Origin: Vibrio penaeicida
GTDB lineage: Bacteria > Pseudomonadota > Gammaproteobacteria > Enterobacterales > Vibrionaceae
DNA: 64,000 nt
Reading direction: 5' to 3'
Assembly (NCBI RefSeq): GCF_002933855.1
Contig: NZ_BFAQ01000030.1
Span: forward strand, 1-64,000
Shown here: positions 41,938-50,132 of the stretch, piece by piece
Layout of the letters: each line of letters starts with the position of its first letter
Numbering within the stretch: position 1 is the stretch's first letter
Notes under the pieces: generated by a model
Seen by the model: only the letters and a program-made list of their open reading frames with translations
Databases searched by the model: none
Told to the model about the DNA's origin: nothing
Program-made: the position numbers and the translations under genes

Positions 41938-43003
41938 CTTTGCTCCCTAATAAAATAATGTGTTGGCTGTTTACGGACAAATTAACGACCTGCCCCAATT
42001 CAAAGTTTTGGCGATCAAAACAGTCAACCGCAACCGGATTCTCTAAATCACACTCTACGGTCAGCCTCGTCCTATCACCCAAGAATGCGAGGTGGGTAAT
42101 GTGCCCGCTAAGAGAGCGGTCTCCTGAATCTGAAATGTACATGTCTTCCGGTCGGACCATGACGGTCATGACTTCACCCTCTTCATTATCATTCGGTTGC
42201 GATAATGGAAGGGTTTGTGCATTAGAGAGTTTAAGCGCTGCACCGTTTTTCCAACCATCGAATCGGTTGGCCTCTCCGATAAAATCGGCCACAAATGGAG
42301 AATCGGGCTGACGATAAATTGCTTCTGGCGATCCAATCTGTGCAATCTCACCATGATCAAGAACAGCGATACGATCGCCAATCACCATAGCTTCTTCCTG
42401 ATCGTGTGTAACATAAACGGCGGTGATACCTAATTTTTTTAGCAGTACTTGAATATCATCTCGAAGACGTTTGCGTAAAAGAGCATCTAATGCAGAAAGT
42501 GGCTCATCAAGCAGTAACACCGCAGGCTCTACGATAATGGCTCTTGCTAAAGCCACACGTTGCTTTTGCCCACCAGACAGTTGCGATATGTCTCGCTGAG
42601 AATAGGGTTCTAGATCAAACATAACCAGCATCTCTTGCAGCTTTTTCTTTCGTACTTCCTCTGATACACCTCGGATTTTTAAGCCATATTCAATATTTTG
42701 AGAGACGTTCATATTGGGAAAAAGGGCATACGACTGAAATACCATTCCAACGTTGCGCTTTTCAATTGGTAATGGCGTTACGTCTTGTTCTCCAAACGAA
42801 ATGGAACCGCCACTGTCACACTGCTCCAAGCCTGCGATCATTCTTAACGTGGTGGTTTTTCCACACCCAGAAGGCCCGAGCAAAACAAGGATTTCCCCTG
42901 GGGCGATATCTAGGCTTGTCTCCTTCAACGCCACTGAGCCATTAGGAAATGTCTTTTTAACATTATTGAGGGTAATACCCTGTATTTGATGCTCTTGACT
43001 CAC
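41915..43003 (-). CDS. ABC transporter ATP-binding protein (PotA/FbpC type)
   Basis: A 362-aa ATPase with Walker A GPSGCGKTT (about 43-51), Q-loop VFQSYALFPNMNVSQNI near 90, signature LSGGQKQRVALARA near 143, Walker B VLLLDEPLSALDALLR near 165, and the switch His in YVTHDQEEAMVIGD near 197. A TOBE-type C-terminal domain follows. The start is GTG 43003, directly after the permease stop, with AAAGGAGC in the end of that gene. The PotA/FbpC group serves polyamine, iron(III), thiamine and phosphonate importers; the phosphodiesterase beside it suggests an organophosphate. Confidence 0.92.
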   Translation of the reverse strand: MSQEHQIQGITLNNVKKTFPNGSVALKETSLDIAPGEILVLLGPSGCGKTTTLRMIAGLEQCDSGGSISFGEQDVTPLPIEKRNVGMVFQSYALFPNMNVSQNIEYGLKIRGVSEEVRKKKLQEMLVMFDLEPYSQRDISQLSGGQKQRVALARAIIVEPAVLLLDEPLSALDALLRKRLRDDIQVLLKKLGITAVYVTHDQEEAMVIGDRIAVLDHGEIAQIGSPEAIYRQPDSPFVADFIGEANRFDGWKNGAALKLSNAQTLPLSQPNDNEEGEVMTVMVRPEDMYISDSGDRSLSGHITHLAFLGDRTRLTVECDLENPVAVDCFDRQNFELGQVVNLSVNSQHIILLGSKDADCSVD

Positions 43004-43795
43004 TTACATTGCTCCTTTATTTGAATTTCGTTTTATCAGCTGAGTCGCCACTAACAGTGGAAGCAACAAAAGCAAAAATATAAGCGTATAGGCTGATCCG
43101 ATTTCAAGTCGCATCGAGGCATAGGCATCAGCAAGCCCAACAGGCAGTGTTTTCGTTAATGGTGTGTGCAGCATCCAAGTAAGGTTAAATTCCCCTATTG
43201 ATAACGTTAGTGTCATTAATGTACCGCTCACAATACCGGTAATGCAGTTAGGGACGATAATGTCGACAAATCGCCGCCAAAACCCCGCCCCCAAACTTGC
43301 TGCACCTTCTTCTAACACTTTGAAGTTAATACTGTTCAGGGCTGCAAGAATCGCATTCACCATAAATGGAAGCGTAAACACCACATGACCAACTAAGATG
43401 AAAGCCCAACTGGATCTAAAGGTAGAAAAGTGTCCATAAGTGGTGATCAATCCGATGGATATTGCCAATCCAGGAACGGCGATTGGTAACGTAATCAGCT
43501 CTTGCAGCATTTCTGTCAGCCGGCTTCGCTGCGCCGCCAAATAATAAGCAAGCGGCACCCCTACCACTAAGTTCACGACCACCGCAGCTAACGCAATAAA
43601 TAACGTTAACCACAACGTTTGCGAATACAGTTCCCACACTTCAATGACCCAACGAAACGTAAGCCCGCTTTTTACGCCCGCAAAGTAATTATTTGTTAGC
43701 CCAGCAAGAACCGACATAGCAACCGGAATGACCAAAAACGCACAAACTAAAATGGTGAATAAAAGAGGAATATAAAAGGTGTAATCACGCTTCAT
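43004..43795 (-). CDS. ABC transporter permease (PotC/PhnV-like)
   Basis: A 263-aa inner-membrane permease from ATG 43795, since GGGAGC lies just upstream within the end of the preceding gene; the longer frame starting at 43858 reads through that gene's end. Six hydrophobic segments. The EAA-type loop is EEGAASLGAGFWRRFVDIIV near 170-190. It directly follows the other permease (2-bp gap) and forms the two-permease pair of a PotBC-like importer. Confidence 0.9.
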   Translation of the reverse strand: MKRDYTFYIPLLFTILVCAFLVIPVAMSVLAGLTNNYFAGVKSGLTFRWVIEVWELYSQTLWLTLFIALAAVVVNLVVGVPLAYYLAAQRSRLTEMLQELITLPIAVPGLAISIGLITTYGHFSTFRSSWAFILVGHVVFTLPFMVNAILAALNSINFKVLEEGAASLGAGFWRRFVDIIVPNCITGIVSGTLMTLTLSIGEFNLTWMLHTPLTKTLPVGLADAYASMRLEIGSAYTLIFLLLLLPLLVATQLIKRNSNKGAM

Positions 43796-43797
43796 TT

Positions 43798-44589
43798 TTA
43801 CGCTCCCATATTGATCGATGCCATGCCATATCGCTTGGCGATACTCAGGCAAACCCAAGTGACACCACCGAGTACAATGCTTAACGCTGCGGCCATGGGT
43901 AAATTGGCACTTAACGTAAACTCGGTATAAATCGTCATTGGAATTACATTAAGATCGGTCGCTAGAGCAAAAGCAGTACCAAATGCTCCCATTGATGTTG
44001 CAAAACACAGAGAGCCGGAAGAGATCAACCCCGGAACTAACGCAGGTAACGTGACATCTTTAAATGTTCTCAAAGGGCTGGCTCCTAGAGAACGAGCCGC
44101 CTCCATTAAGCTGTAGTCCAACTTTTCAGCAGCCACCATGACCGTTAAAACGACTCTTGGAATGGAAAAGTAAAGATAACCGATAAACAATCCAGCAATG
44201 GAATACGCAAACGTCCAGCGCTCTCCAACCAGCAATAGCCCCAACTCGGCCGAAGCACCTTGTCTTCCCGCCAACATGATGACAAAAAAGCCGATAACAA
44301 CACCTGGGAACGCCAGTGGAAAGCTGATCATTGCAATCAACCACCGCTTCCCAAAGAAGTCATAACGAGTTAAAAACAAACCACATACGATTGCGATTAC
44401 CAACGTAAGCAGTGTCACCGTTACGGAGAGAACAACTGTCGACCACAAGCTTTGATAATATTGTTCATTTGCAAGAATGTCGTAATAGTTCCCTGCCTCT
44501 GAAAGCAAGATAAGCTGCACGACAGGGATGAGAAAGAATGCAATGCTCACCACCAAGGCAGGCAAGATTAATATTAGGTATTTATTCAT
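43798..44589 (-). CDS. ABC transporter permease (PotB/PhnU-like)
   Basis: A 263-aa permease with six membrane segments and EAA loop MEAARSLGASPLRTFKDVTL near 160-180. The first helix (YLILILPALVVSIAFFLIP) and SYFSIPRVV-like middle part (FIGYLYFSIPRVVLTVM) match the PotB/PhnU group. It is separated from the binding-protein gene by 73 bp with a hairpin, and its stop overlaps the next permease's ribosome site. Confidence 0.9.
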   Translation of the reverse strand: MNKYLILILPALVVSIAFFLIPVVQLILLSEAGNYYDILANEQYYQSLWSTVVLSVTVTLLTLVIAIVCGLFLTRYDFFGKRWLIAMISFPLAFPGVVIGFFVIMLAGRQGASAELGLLLVGERWTFAYSIAGLFIGYLYFSIPRVVLTVMVAAEKLDYSLMEAARSLGASPLRTFKDVTLPALVPGLISSGSLCFATSMGAFGTAFALATDLNVIPMTIYTEFTLSANLPMAAALSIVLGGVTWVCLSIAKRYGMASINMGA

Positions 44590-44634
44590 TTGAGTACTGA
44601 TCTATTAGCGAATTTTATTTGCAGGAAAGTGTTT

Positions 44635-44655
44635 AGGGCGACGATTGATCGCCCT
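44635..44655 (-). terminator. Intercistronic hairpin after the second binding-protein gene
   Basis: AGGGCGA / TCGCCCT with a 7-nt loop starts 8 bp after the binding-protein stop. No T run follows on the minus strand, so it more likely stabilises the upstream mRNA than ends transcription. The same arrangement occurs after the galactoside binding protein at 17245. Confidence 0.6.
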
Positions 44656-44662
44656 ACTTTTC

Positions 44663-45688
44663 TTATTTCACTTCTTTTAAATAACGCTGTGCAAAATTCG
44701 TTTGCACACTCGCCATTTTTGCAAAATCCACTGCAGACGCTCGCTTATAGTCACTATCTGGTAGGAATTTCTTCTTCGTTTCGGCGTCCATTGCAGACGT
44801 TATGACAGGTCGTAAAAACGCTTCCGCCCACACTTTTTGCCCTTTGCTAGAAAGAACAAAATCTAGAATTTTCTTTCCATTTTCTGGGTTGGGGGAATTT
44901 TTCACTTGGCTCATTACATAGGGAACGACAAGCGATCCTTCTTGAGGGATAACAAATTCAATGTTGCCATGATCTTTATACTTAGCGCGGTAAGCATTAA
45001 AGTCGAAATCTAACAGAATTGGGATCTCTCCAGACAGCACACGCGCGTAAGACGTTTGCTTAGGCACAATTGGCTTGTTCTTTTTCAACTTAGAAAAGAA
45101 CTCAATCGCTGGATCAAAATTTGAAAGGTCGCCGCCCATTGCACGATTTACCGCCACCGCTCCCGCATAGCCGACAAAAGCACTGGTTGGATCAAGATAC
45201 CCCACCATACCTCGGTAATCCGAACTTAGAAGATCGGCCCAAGATTTAGGGACAGGTTTCCCCTCTAGTGCATCCACATTGACGAAAAAGCCTAACGTCC
45301 CTGAATGGATAGCAAACCATTTGCCTTCAGAATCTTTCAAGCCTTCTGGGATTTGTTCCCAGTTTTTCGGTTTATAACCTGTAACAACACCCTGCTCTGC
45401 CGCTTTAATACCAAAAGACACACCGTAATAGGCGACATCAGCCACTGGGCTATTTTTCTCAGTAATAAGTTGAGACAACGTTTGGCCTGAGTTTTTGTTG
45501 TCCATAGGAATAGAAATATTCAATTCCTTTTTAATTAACTTGAGTTGCCCGCCCCAGTTTGCCCATTCAGGTGGGCAGTTGTAACAAGTCGCATCAGAGG
45601 CAAGAGCAGGTTGTAGCGCTGTTGCCAACGTCACTACCGCAGTGGAGATTACGGCCAAGCCTAGCTTGGAGTATGACTTACGTAACAT
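44663..45688 (-). CDS. ABC transporter substrate-binding protein (PotD/AfuA/PhnS-like)
   Basis: A 341-aa periplasmic protein from ATG 45688 (GGAG 8 bp upstream; the GTG three codons earlier is too close to that site). The signal peptide ends near residue 31 (ALA). Mature features are SQLITEKNSPVADVAYYGVS, FAIHSGTLGFFVNVDAL, VPKSWADLLSSDYRGMVGYL, DFDFNAYRAKYKDHGN and FVIPQEGSLVVPYV. This is the family of iron(III), phosphonate and other anion binders. A CYNCPPEW Cys pair near the mature N-terminus is unusual. With the GpdQ-like enzyme, a phosphodiester or phosphonate ligand is the best guess. Confidence 0.87.
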   Translation of the reverse strand: MLRKSYSKLGLAVISTAVVTLATALQPALASDATCYNCPPEWANWGGQLKLIKKELNISIPMDNKNSGQTLSQLITEKNSPVADVAYYGVSFGIKAAEQGVVTGYKPKNWEQIPEGLKDSEGKWFAIHSGTLGFFVNVDALEGKPVPKSWADLLSSDYRGMVGYLDPTSAFVGYAGAVAVNRAMGGDLSNFDPAIEFFSKLKKNKPIVPKQTSYARVLSGEIPILLDFDFNAYRAKYKDHGNIEFVIPQEGSLVVPYVMSQVKNSPNPENGKKILDFVLSSKGQKVWAEAFLRPVITSAMDAETKKKFLPDSDYKRASAVDFAKMASVQTNFAQRYLKEVK

Positions 45689-45757
45689 GGTTTTCACTCC
45701 TTGTGGATATTCATGCTTAAATAACTTTACTCTTTGATTTTCATAATCATTGTGGAC

Positions 45758-46771
45758 TCAGTTGGGCATTACATTAGCTACTGTGCCAAGCAACTTTAGC
45801 TGATGCCCCACTTCAATCTGCCTGCAAACGCTCCTTGTTTGCCTATTGGCAACACGTTCATTTAGAAGTAGATCGACCGCTACTTCGCCCATTTTTTGGT
45901 ACGGAACAGAAACGGTCGCCAATTCTGGGTGAAACAAATCACCAAACGCCATTCCATCAAACCCAACAACACTGGTTTCTTCAGGCACATTAATACCCAA
46001 CTTCTTCAATGCTTTTAAGGTTCTCAATGCCAGTAAATCGTTAGTGCAAAACCATGCCGTTGTTGCCATCTCAGCAAATAAGGTTTCGACTTGAGCATCT
46101 TGATCTTGGGTGTCATAAGGCAGCTCGACATGAGCCAACGTTGAAAGATCGCACCCCAACTCCTTTAGCGCGTCTGTAAAACCCGCATATCGAGCACGAC
46201 CGCGATCGGAGGCGGAAAAGTTCATGGTAACGACGCCAAATTCTCGATGCCCTTTCTCGTAAAGAGCAAAGGCCACATCACGGCTTGCTTGATAGTTGTC
46301 TACATACACACACGCCTCATCTGAGAGACTTTGGTTGTGAAGCAGGCAATAAGGAAATTCGAACTCTCTCAGCAAGGAGAGCGCTTCATTATTTTGATGA
46401 GAGGACACCGTAAGCAGGACGCCAGCAACTCGCTGACGGAGCAAAGTAATTATGCCCTGCTTTTCAAATTCACCATTGTATTGAGTATCGATGATCAGTA
46501 CTGAATAGCCGTAGAAACGTGCTTTGGACTGAATAGCGGAAGCAATTTCAGCAAAGACAGGGTTATTGATGCTCGGAATCATCAAACCGATAGTAGGGTT
46601 CGTATTCAGCGCCACACCTGAGAACGGCGTGCGCGGAGAGTACCCCGTCACCTCTATCACTTTTGCTATTCGTTCTGATGCGCTGTTCGCAACCAGCTCT
46701 GGCGCATTTAAATAGCGAGAGACGGTTGCTGGCGACACATTCGCAAGTTGCGCCACATCCTTGATGTTCAT
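45758..46771 (-). CDS. LacI-family transcriptional regulator
   Basis: A 337-aa regulator with helix-turn-helix MNIKDVAQLANVSPATVSRY (residues 1-20) and hinge region to about 55, then a periplasmic-binding-protein-like effector domain (NPTIGLMIPSINNPVFAEIA, CTNDLLALRTLKALK, SVVGFDGMAFGDLFHPELAT). It lies 69 bp upstream of the importer's binding-protein gene and runs in the same direction, so it probably controls that unit and itself. A strong TGAAAC/GTTTCA palindrome lies 150 bp upstream as a candidate operator. Organophosphate systems under LacI-type control are less common than PhoB-controlled ones. Confidence 0.9.
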   Translation of the reverse strand: MNIKDVAQLANVSPATVSRYLNAPELVANSASERIAKVIEVTGYSPRTPFSGVALNTNPTIGLMIPSINNPVFAEIASAIQSKARFYGYSVLIIDTQYNGEFEKQGIITLLRQRVAGVLLTVSSHQNNEALSLLREFEFPYCLLHNQSLSDEACVYVDNYQASRDVAFALYEKGHREFGVVTMNFSASDRGRARYAGFTDALKELGCDLSTLAHVELPYDTQDQDAQVETLFAEMATTAWFCTNDLLALRTLKALKKLGINVPEETSVVGFDGMAFGDLFHPELATVSVPYQKMGEVAVDLLLNERVANRQTRSVCRQIEVGHQLKLLGTVANVMPN

Positions 46772-46919
46772 ACTGCTCTATATCCATTTATGCCCATGCG
46801 TTCCCTATGGACAAAGAATAAAAGTTAAACATGACAATTACATTAAAACTTACCTCACTTAAGCGTCATTTAGCTTCACGTTATTGAATTTTAGCGGCAC
46901 ATTTAGAACAATTAACAAA

Positions 46920-46937
46920 TGAAACCAATTTGTTTCA
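46920..46937 (-). promoter_or_regulatory. Candidate operator for the LacI-family regulator
   Basis: TGAAACCAATTTGTTTCA has TGAAAC/GTTTCA arms with a 6-nt centre. The GAAAC-N-GTTTC form is common for LacI-family proteins without the central CG. It lies about 150 bp before the regulator's start, fitting autoregulation. Confidence 0.6.
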
Positions 46938-47219
46938 TCTGATTCTGATTAAAATATTAATTAGGTGGAATTTTGACCAACATCTCATTTCGTATTCAGG
47001 AAATGCACGTAATAGGGACTTGAAACACTTGTTTTGACGCTGTGTCTTGCAGAATTGTTCAATCAGATGGCACCCAAAAGGCTCCAAAGCGATAGCCAAG
47101 AAGATATTGAATGGGAGTGGGTATTAGGCGGCTTAAATAAATCAAAGAGACCAAATAGCTTTTCGCCCCTTGAAAAACCATATGTGCGATACATTCAGTA
47201 CCGCACTTTTAGCTTAAAC

Positions 47220-47246
47220 CTCAAGGATTAATCCTTAATCCTTGAG
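47220..47246 (-). terminator. Terminator-type hairpin at the end of the NRPS operon
   Basis: CTCAAGGATTAA / TTAATCCTTGAG with a 3-nt loop is a perfect 12-bp inverted repeat 3 bp after the last gene's stop. On the minus strand it is followed by GGTTTAAGC, a weak T run, so termination strength is uncertain. Confidence 0.7.
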
Positions 47247-47248
47247 CC

Positions 47249-48115
47249 TTACATACCCATTTTGGTTATTTCAGAATAAAGTGATATGAAAGGGACGGAC
47301 AACGGACCTTCACCAAACCTAACCACTAGATTAGGTTCTTTCATCGCAAGTTGTTTCGTTGGATCCAATAGCACATTAGGCGTATCTGCAACATCTAAAA
47401 TAACGCCTTTCACATCATAAGAAGAAACAAGCTTGGACGATATTTTATCCGCCCACGTACTAAAGAAATCCACATCTGAGTAAAACAATACTTCCAGATA
47501 CCGATCTTCTTGCAAAGTGCGCTCTGTCAGCAAAAGCAGGCAGTCACTCTGTTCGCACTCAACAAGTACAAAAAAGCACGCTTCTTGAGAGTGCTCGTCA
47601 AACAAACCTGTCCACTGGCTATCTATTCGTCGTTGTATTTGATCAAGGTCGCTAACAACAGTAACCGTGGAGGGATCCTGAGAGCTTTCTGAAAGCACCT
47701 GATATTTATCGGAATGAACACTGGCACCCAGCGTCTTTATCGATACTTTCTCTGTGACTGGGCTAGGCGTAAGACAAGTAAACAGAGCTGTTTTAAACGT
47801 TTTCAATGCTCTAAATAGCCTCAAGCTCTGCGTTCTGTATTCGGGTAGAACGGTCATCGTAGACATGTTATTCACTTCCGTCTCGATACCTTGAATTTCC
47901 CGAAAAGAGCGAACCATGCCGAGAAAACCGACCCATTTATCCCCCACTTTAAGCCCTAGGCCAATGTAAGGATCCTCAAAAATTTCCGGTTTTGTCAGTG
48001 TAAATGTTCGCACATATCGTTCCCATGGAACGTAACCTAGGTTGGGCGGCATGAATAAATGTTTAAGGTCGGGTAAATCTTCTGTATACGCTTTTACCAA
48101 CTCGACATTGCTCAT
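47249..48115 (-). CDS. GNAT-fold N-acyltransferase-like protein in NRPS operon
   Basis: A 288-aa protein. The first half has the GNAT layout: PYIGLGLKVGDKWVGFLGMV (beta 2-3) then NNMSTMTVLPEYRTQSLRLF near 85-105, the acetyl/acyl-CoA pyrophosphate loop region (V-L-P-x-Y-R-T-x-S). The second half (from about 150) may be a second, degenerate GNAT domain. It is the last gene of the operon, 12 bp after the deacetylase. A likely job is N-acylation of the peptide or of an amino sugar freed by the deacetylase. The substrate is unknown. Confidence 0.65.
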   Translation of the reverse strand: MSNVELVKAYTEDLPDLKHLFMPPNLGYVPWERYVRTFTLTKPEIFEDPYIGLGLKVGDKWVGFLGMVRSFREIQGIETEVNNMSTMTVLPEYRTQSLRLFRALKTFKTALFTCLTPSPVTEKVSIKTLGASVHSDKYQVLSESSQDPSTVTVVSDLDQIQRRIDSQWTGLFDEHSQEACFFVLVECEQSDCLLLLTERTLQEDRYLEVLFYSDVDFFSTWADKISSKLVSSYDVKGVILDVADTPNVLLDPTKQLAMKEPNLVVRFGEGPLSVPFISLYSEITKMGM

Positions 48116-48127
48116 ATTTTTTCCTAT

Positions 48128-48778
48128 TTAACCCAAATTCATTGGAACAATTGGGATCTGTTTCTTCTTACATAACCGTATTAAAGCGACTAGTGACTTG
48201 AGAGTAGAAAACGGCGAACCGCCTATCACGCCATCGTGAAATAGAGTCAATTGATGGAGGTCACGTTGCTGTTCAAAATGCGCTTGTATTTGCTTTGAAT
48301 TCAATTCCCAGTCAAAGGAATCGAGCGACCAGAGCACTGTTTGGAATCCTTCCGCTTTCAATACTTCTACATATTCGGGTGCGATTTCGCCATTCGGTGG
48401 ACGATAGATTTTCTTATATGGAAGGTTATGCTCACGCATGACATCATCAAATCGATGCAAAGACCGCTGAAAAGCATCTGGCGTCATATCCGTAATAATG
48501 GTGTGATCATAACCGTGCACGCACAATTCATGCTCTTCTTCTAACAAACATCTAGCGATTTCAGGGTTTTGTTGTACCTTCGTTGCCAAAACAAAAAAGC
48601 TGGCAGAAATGCTCTCGCGTTTGAACAACTTGATAATGGCGTGAGCGTATGGATTAGGTCCATCATCAATAGAAATAGATAAGCCTTTAGGCTTCGGAGT
48701 ATTGAGCAATATCTCCGAGCCCAAAAGTGCTTTAATGTGCTCGAAATGATGTAGCCTAGAAATGCTTTTGCAGATCAT
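48128..48778 (-). CDS. NodB-type polysaccharide deacetylase-like enzyme in NRPS operon
   Basis: A 216-aa protein with no signal peptide, thus cytosolic. NodB motifs are complete: SIDDGPN near 36-42 (TFDDG motif), CVHGYDHT near 88 (His-x3-His metal site), RPPNGE near 125 and LFHDGV near 180 (His-Asp). This supports an active metal-dependent deacetylase. NodB removes the acetyl group from the end sugar of chitin oligosaccharide. Here the substrate may be an N-acetylhexosamine added by the GT2 enzyme of the same operon. It sits 13 bp after the MFS gene and 12 bp before the acyltransferase. Confidence 0.88.
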   Translation of the reverse strand: MICKSISRLHHFEHIKALLGSEILLNTPKPKGLSISIDDGPNPYAHAIIKLFKRESISASFFVLATKVQQNPEIARCLLEEEHELCVHGYDHTIITDMTPDAFQRSLHRFDDVMREHNLPYKKIYRPPNGEIAPEYVEVLKAEGFQTVLWSLDSFDWELNSKQIQAHFEQQRDLHQLTLFHDGVIGGSPFSTLKSLVALIRLCKKKQIPIVPMNLG

Positions 48779-48791
48779 TGTCTATCCCCAT

Positions 48792-50129
48792 TTATGAAAG
48801 CGAACTGGCTTCAGTTGAAATAAACTTTCCATCATTCCTATACGCAGAAAGCTTCCACCAAACTAAAATAGCAATGGAAAACACCACGGCAATTCCACCA
48901 ACAGCGGCATACATTAGCCCTAGCTCTCGCCCTTTTTGATCACCGAACCATGTTGGTAGAAGATCACCAGATTGGCTCAAATACGACAGTATTGGCGCAA
49001 AGACACCGTCGGCTAAGCCTCCACCAACTAATGTCGCAACCGGGAAAACCGTCATGTACATTGCACCTTGCAGTGCAAAGAATCGACCGCGAATGGATTC
49101 ATTGATTCTCTGTTGCCAGAACGTGCGGTCGCATACGCTCATTAACGGTGAAATGAACATCATGACAAATACCGTAATGTACATAAGGGGTAAATGAGTG
49201 GTAATGCCCGCCAGTATGATCAAAATGCCGCTGACAATATTGATTGAGAACATCCACAAAACGAGCCGTTTAGGTGTTTTCGCCGACAAAATCACTGCCC
49301 CGACTAACGCACCTACCGCGCCTACAGACATTAATACACCAATACTTTCCACCGTGAAGCTTGCAAGTAACATCGGTGCCATAAGCCCAGTGACCAGCGA
49401 TGTGATGAAATTTGCCGCCAACAAATACGTCAGCACCATAAGGAGGAACGGGGATGATTTAAGCTCGTTCACTACCGGCATCACGTTATCGCTAAAACGC
49501 CAAGACGCGGAATCACCGTCAGATTTTTTAACGGGTTCACACACTTCTTTAGGCAGCTTCACCAGTAGCAAGCTCAATACCGCCACCAGCAGGGTTAACA
49601 AGTCAATCAACATGACGCCAGCTAAACCAACGACAGACAACAAACTTGTCGCGAGTAAAGCCGAAACAACTCTCGACCCAGCATCAATAATGGTAAAGCG
49701 CGCATTGGCTTTTCCTATTAATTCGCTCCCCACCAATTTAGGAATCAGAACCGTGAATGTCGTTCTTTGCAATAGGCTCGGCACAGAGCTAAACACCGCC
49801 ATGATGTAGATGTGCCACATTTCTAGAACATCGAAATACGCTAAAAGCAGCATAACAACGGTAAAGACGCCCGCCAGTAAATCGGACACTATCGCCAGTT
49901 TTTTCAGGTTAAAACGGTCGACAATACCGCCTATCCATGGGGAAAGAATGGCACTCGGCAAGAAAAACCATACAAGCCCTAAAGCAAATGCTGTGGTCGA
50001 CTGACCATTTTGTGCCATCCAAACCAACAAGGCGAAACTGGTCGTTGCAGTGCCTAATTGGCTGACCAGTTGCCCAAACCAAATGATATGGAAAGCTTTA
50101 CCTAATTTTTTGTTCAAGACAGCTTCCAT
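48792..50129 (-). CDS. MFS transporter (EntS/MFS_3-like) in NRPS operon
   Basis: A 445-aa inner-membrane protein with about 12 membrane segments. It has FHIIWFGQLVSQLGTATTSF at the start, GGIVDRFNLKKLAIVSDLLA (motif A region) near 65 and KANARFTIIDAGSRVVSALL near 140, as in the EntS-like exporters of peptide natural products. It begins 3 bp after the glycosyltransferase stop, so it is probably translationally coupled. The likely job is export of the NRPS product. Confidence 0.88.
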   Translation of the reverse strand: MEAVLNKKLGKAFHIIWFGQLVSQLGTATTSFALLVWMAQNGQSTTAFALGLVWFFLPSAILSPWIGGIVDRFNLKKLAIVSDLLAGVFTVVMLLLAYFDVLEMWHIYIMAVFSSVPSLLQRTTFTVLIPKLVGSELIGKANARFTIIDAGSRVVSALLATSLLSVVGLAGVMLIDLLTLLVAVLSLLLVKLPKEVCEPVKKSDGDSASWRFSDNVMPVVNELKSSPFLLMVLTYLLAANFITSLVTGLMAPMLLASFTVESIGVLMSVGAVGALVGAVILSAKTPKRLVLWMFSINIVSGILIILAGITTHLPLMYITVFVMMFISPLMSVCDRTFWQQRINESIRGRFFALQGAMYMTVFPVATLVGGGLADGVFAPILSYLSQSGDLLPTWFGDQKGRELGLMYAAVGGIAVVFSIAILVWWKLSAYRNDGKFISTEASSLS

Positions 50130-50132
50130 CAG

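Larger units (their letters stand above)
46772..47248. other. Intergenic region between LacI gene and NRPS operon end
   Basis: About 475 bp. It holds the candidate LacI operator at 46920-46937 near the LacI end and a long inverted repeat at 47220-47246 against the end of the acyltransferase gene. A 65-codon ORF (47034-47231) has no ribosome site or domain and is not accepted. Confidence 0.6.

Noticed and set aside
45758..46771. LacI-family gene as the galactose-operon repressor
   Set aside because: It is 25 kb away, lies 69 bp from another importer's genes, and the nearest palindrome differs from the galactoside operators.
47034..47231. 65-codon ORF between the LacI and acyltransferase genes
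   Set aside because: No ATG with a ribosome site and it runs into the inverted repeat at 47220.
49198..49809. 203-codon plus-strand ORF inside the MFS gene
   Set aside because: Antisense shadow; the minus strand has a complete 12-segment transporter in the operon.
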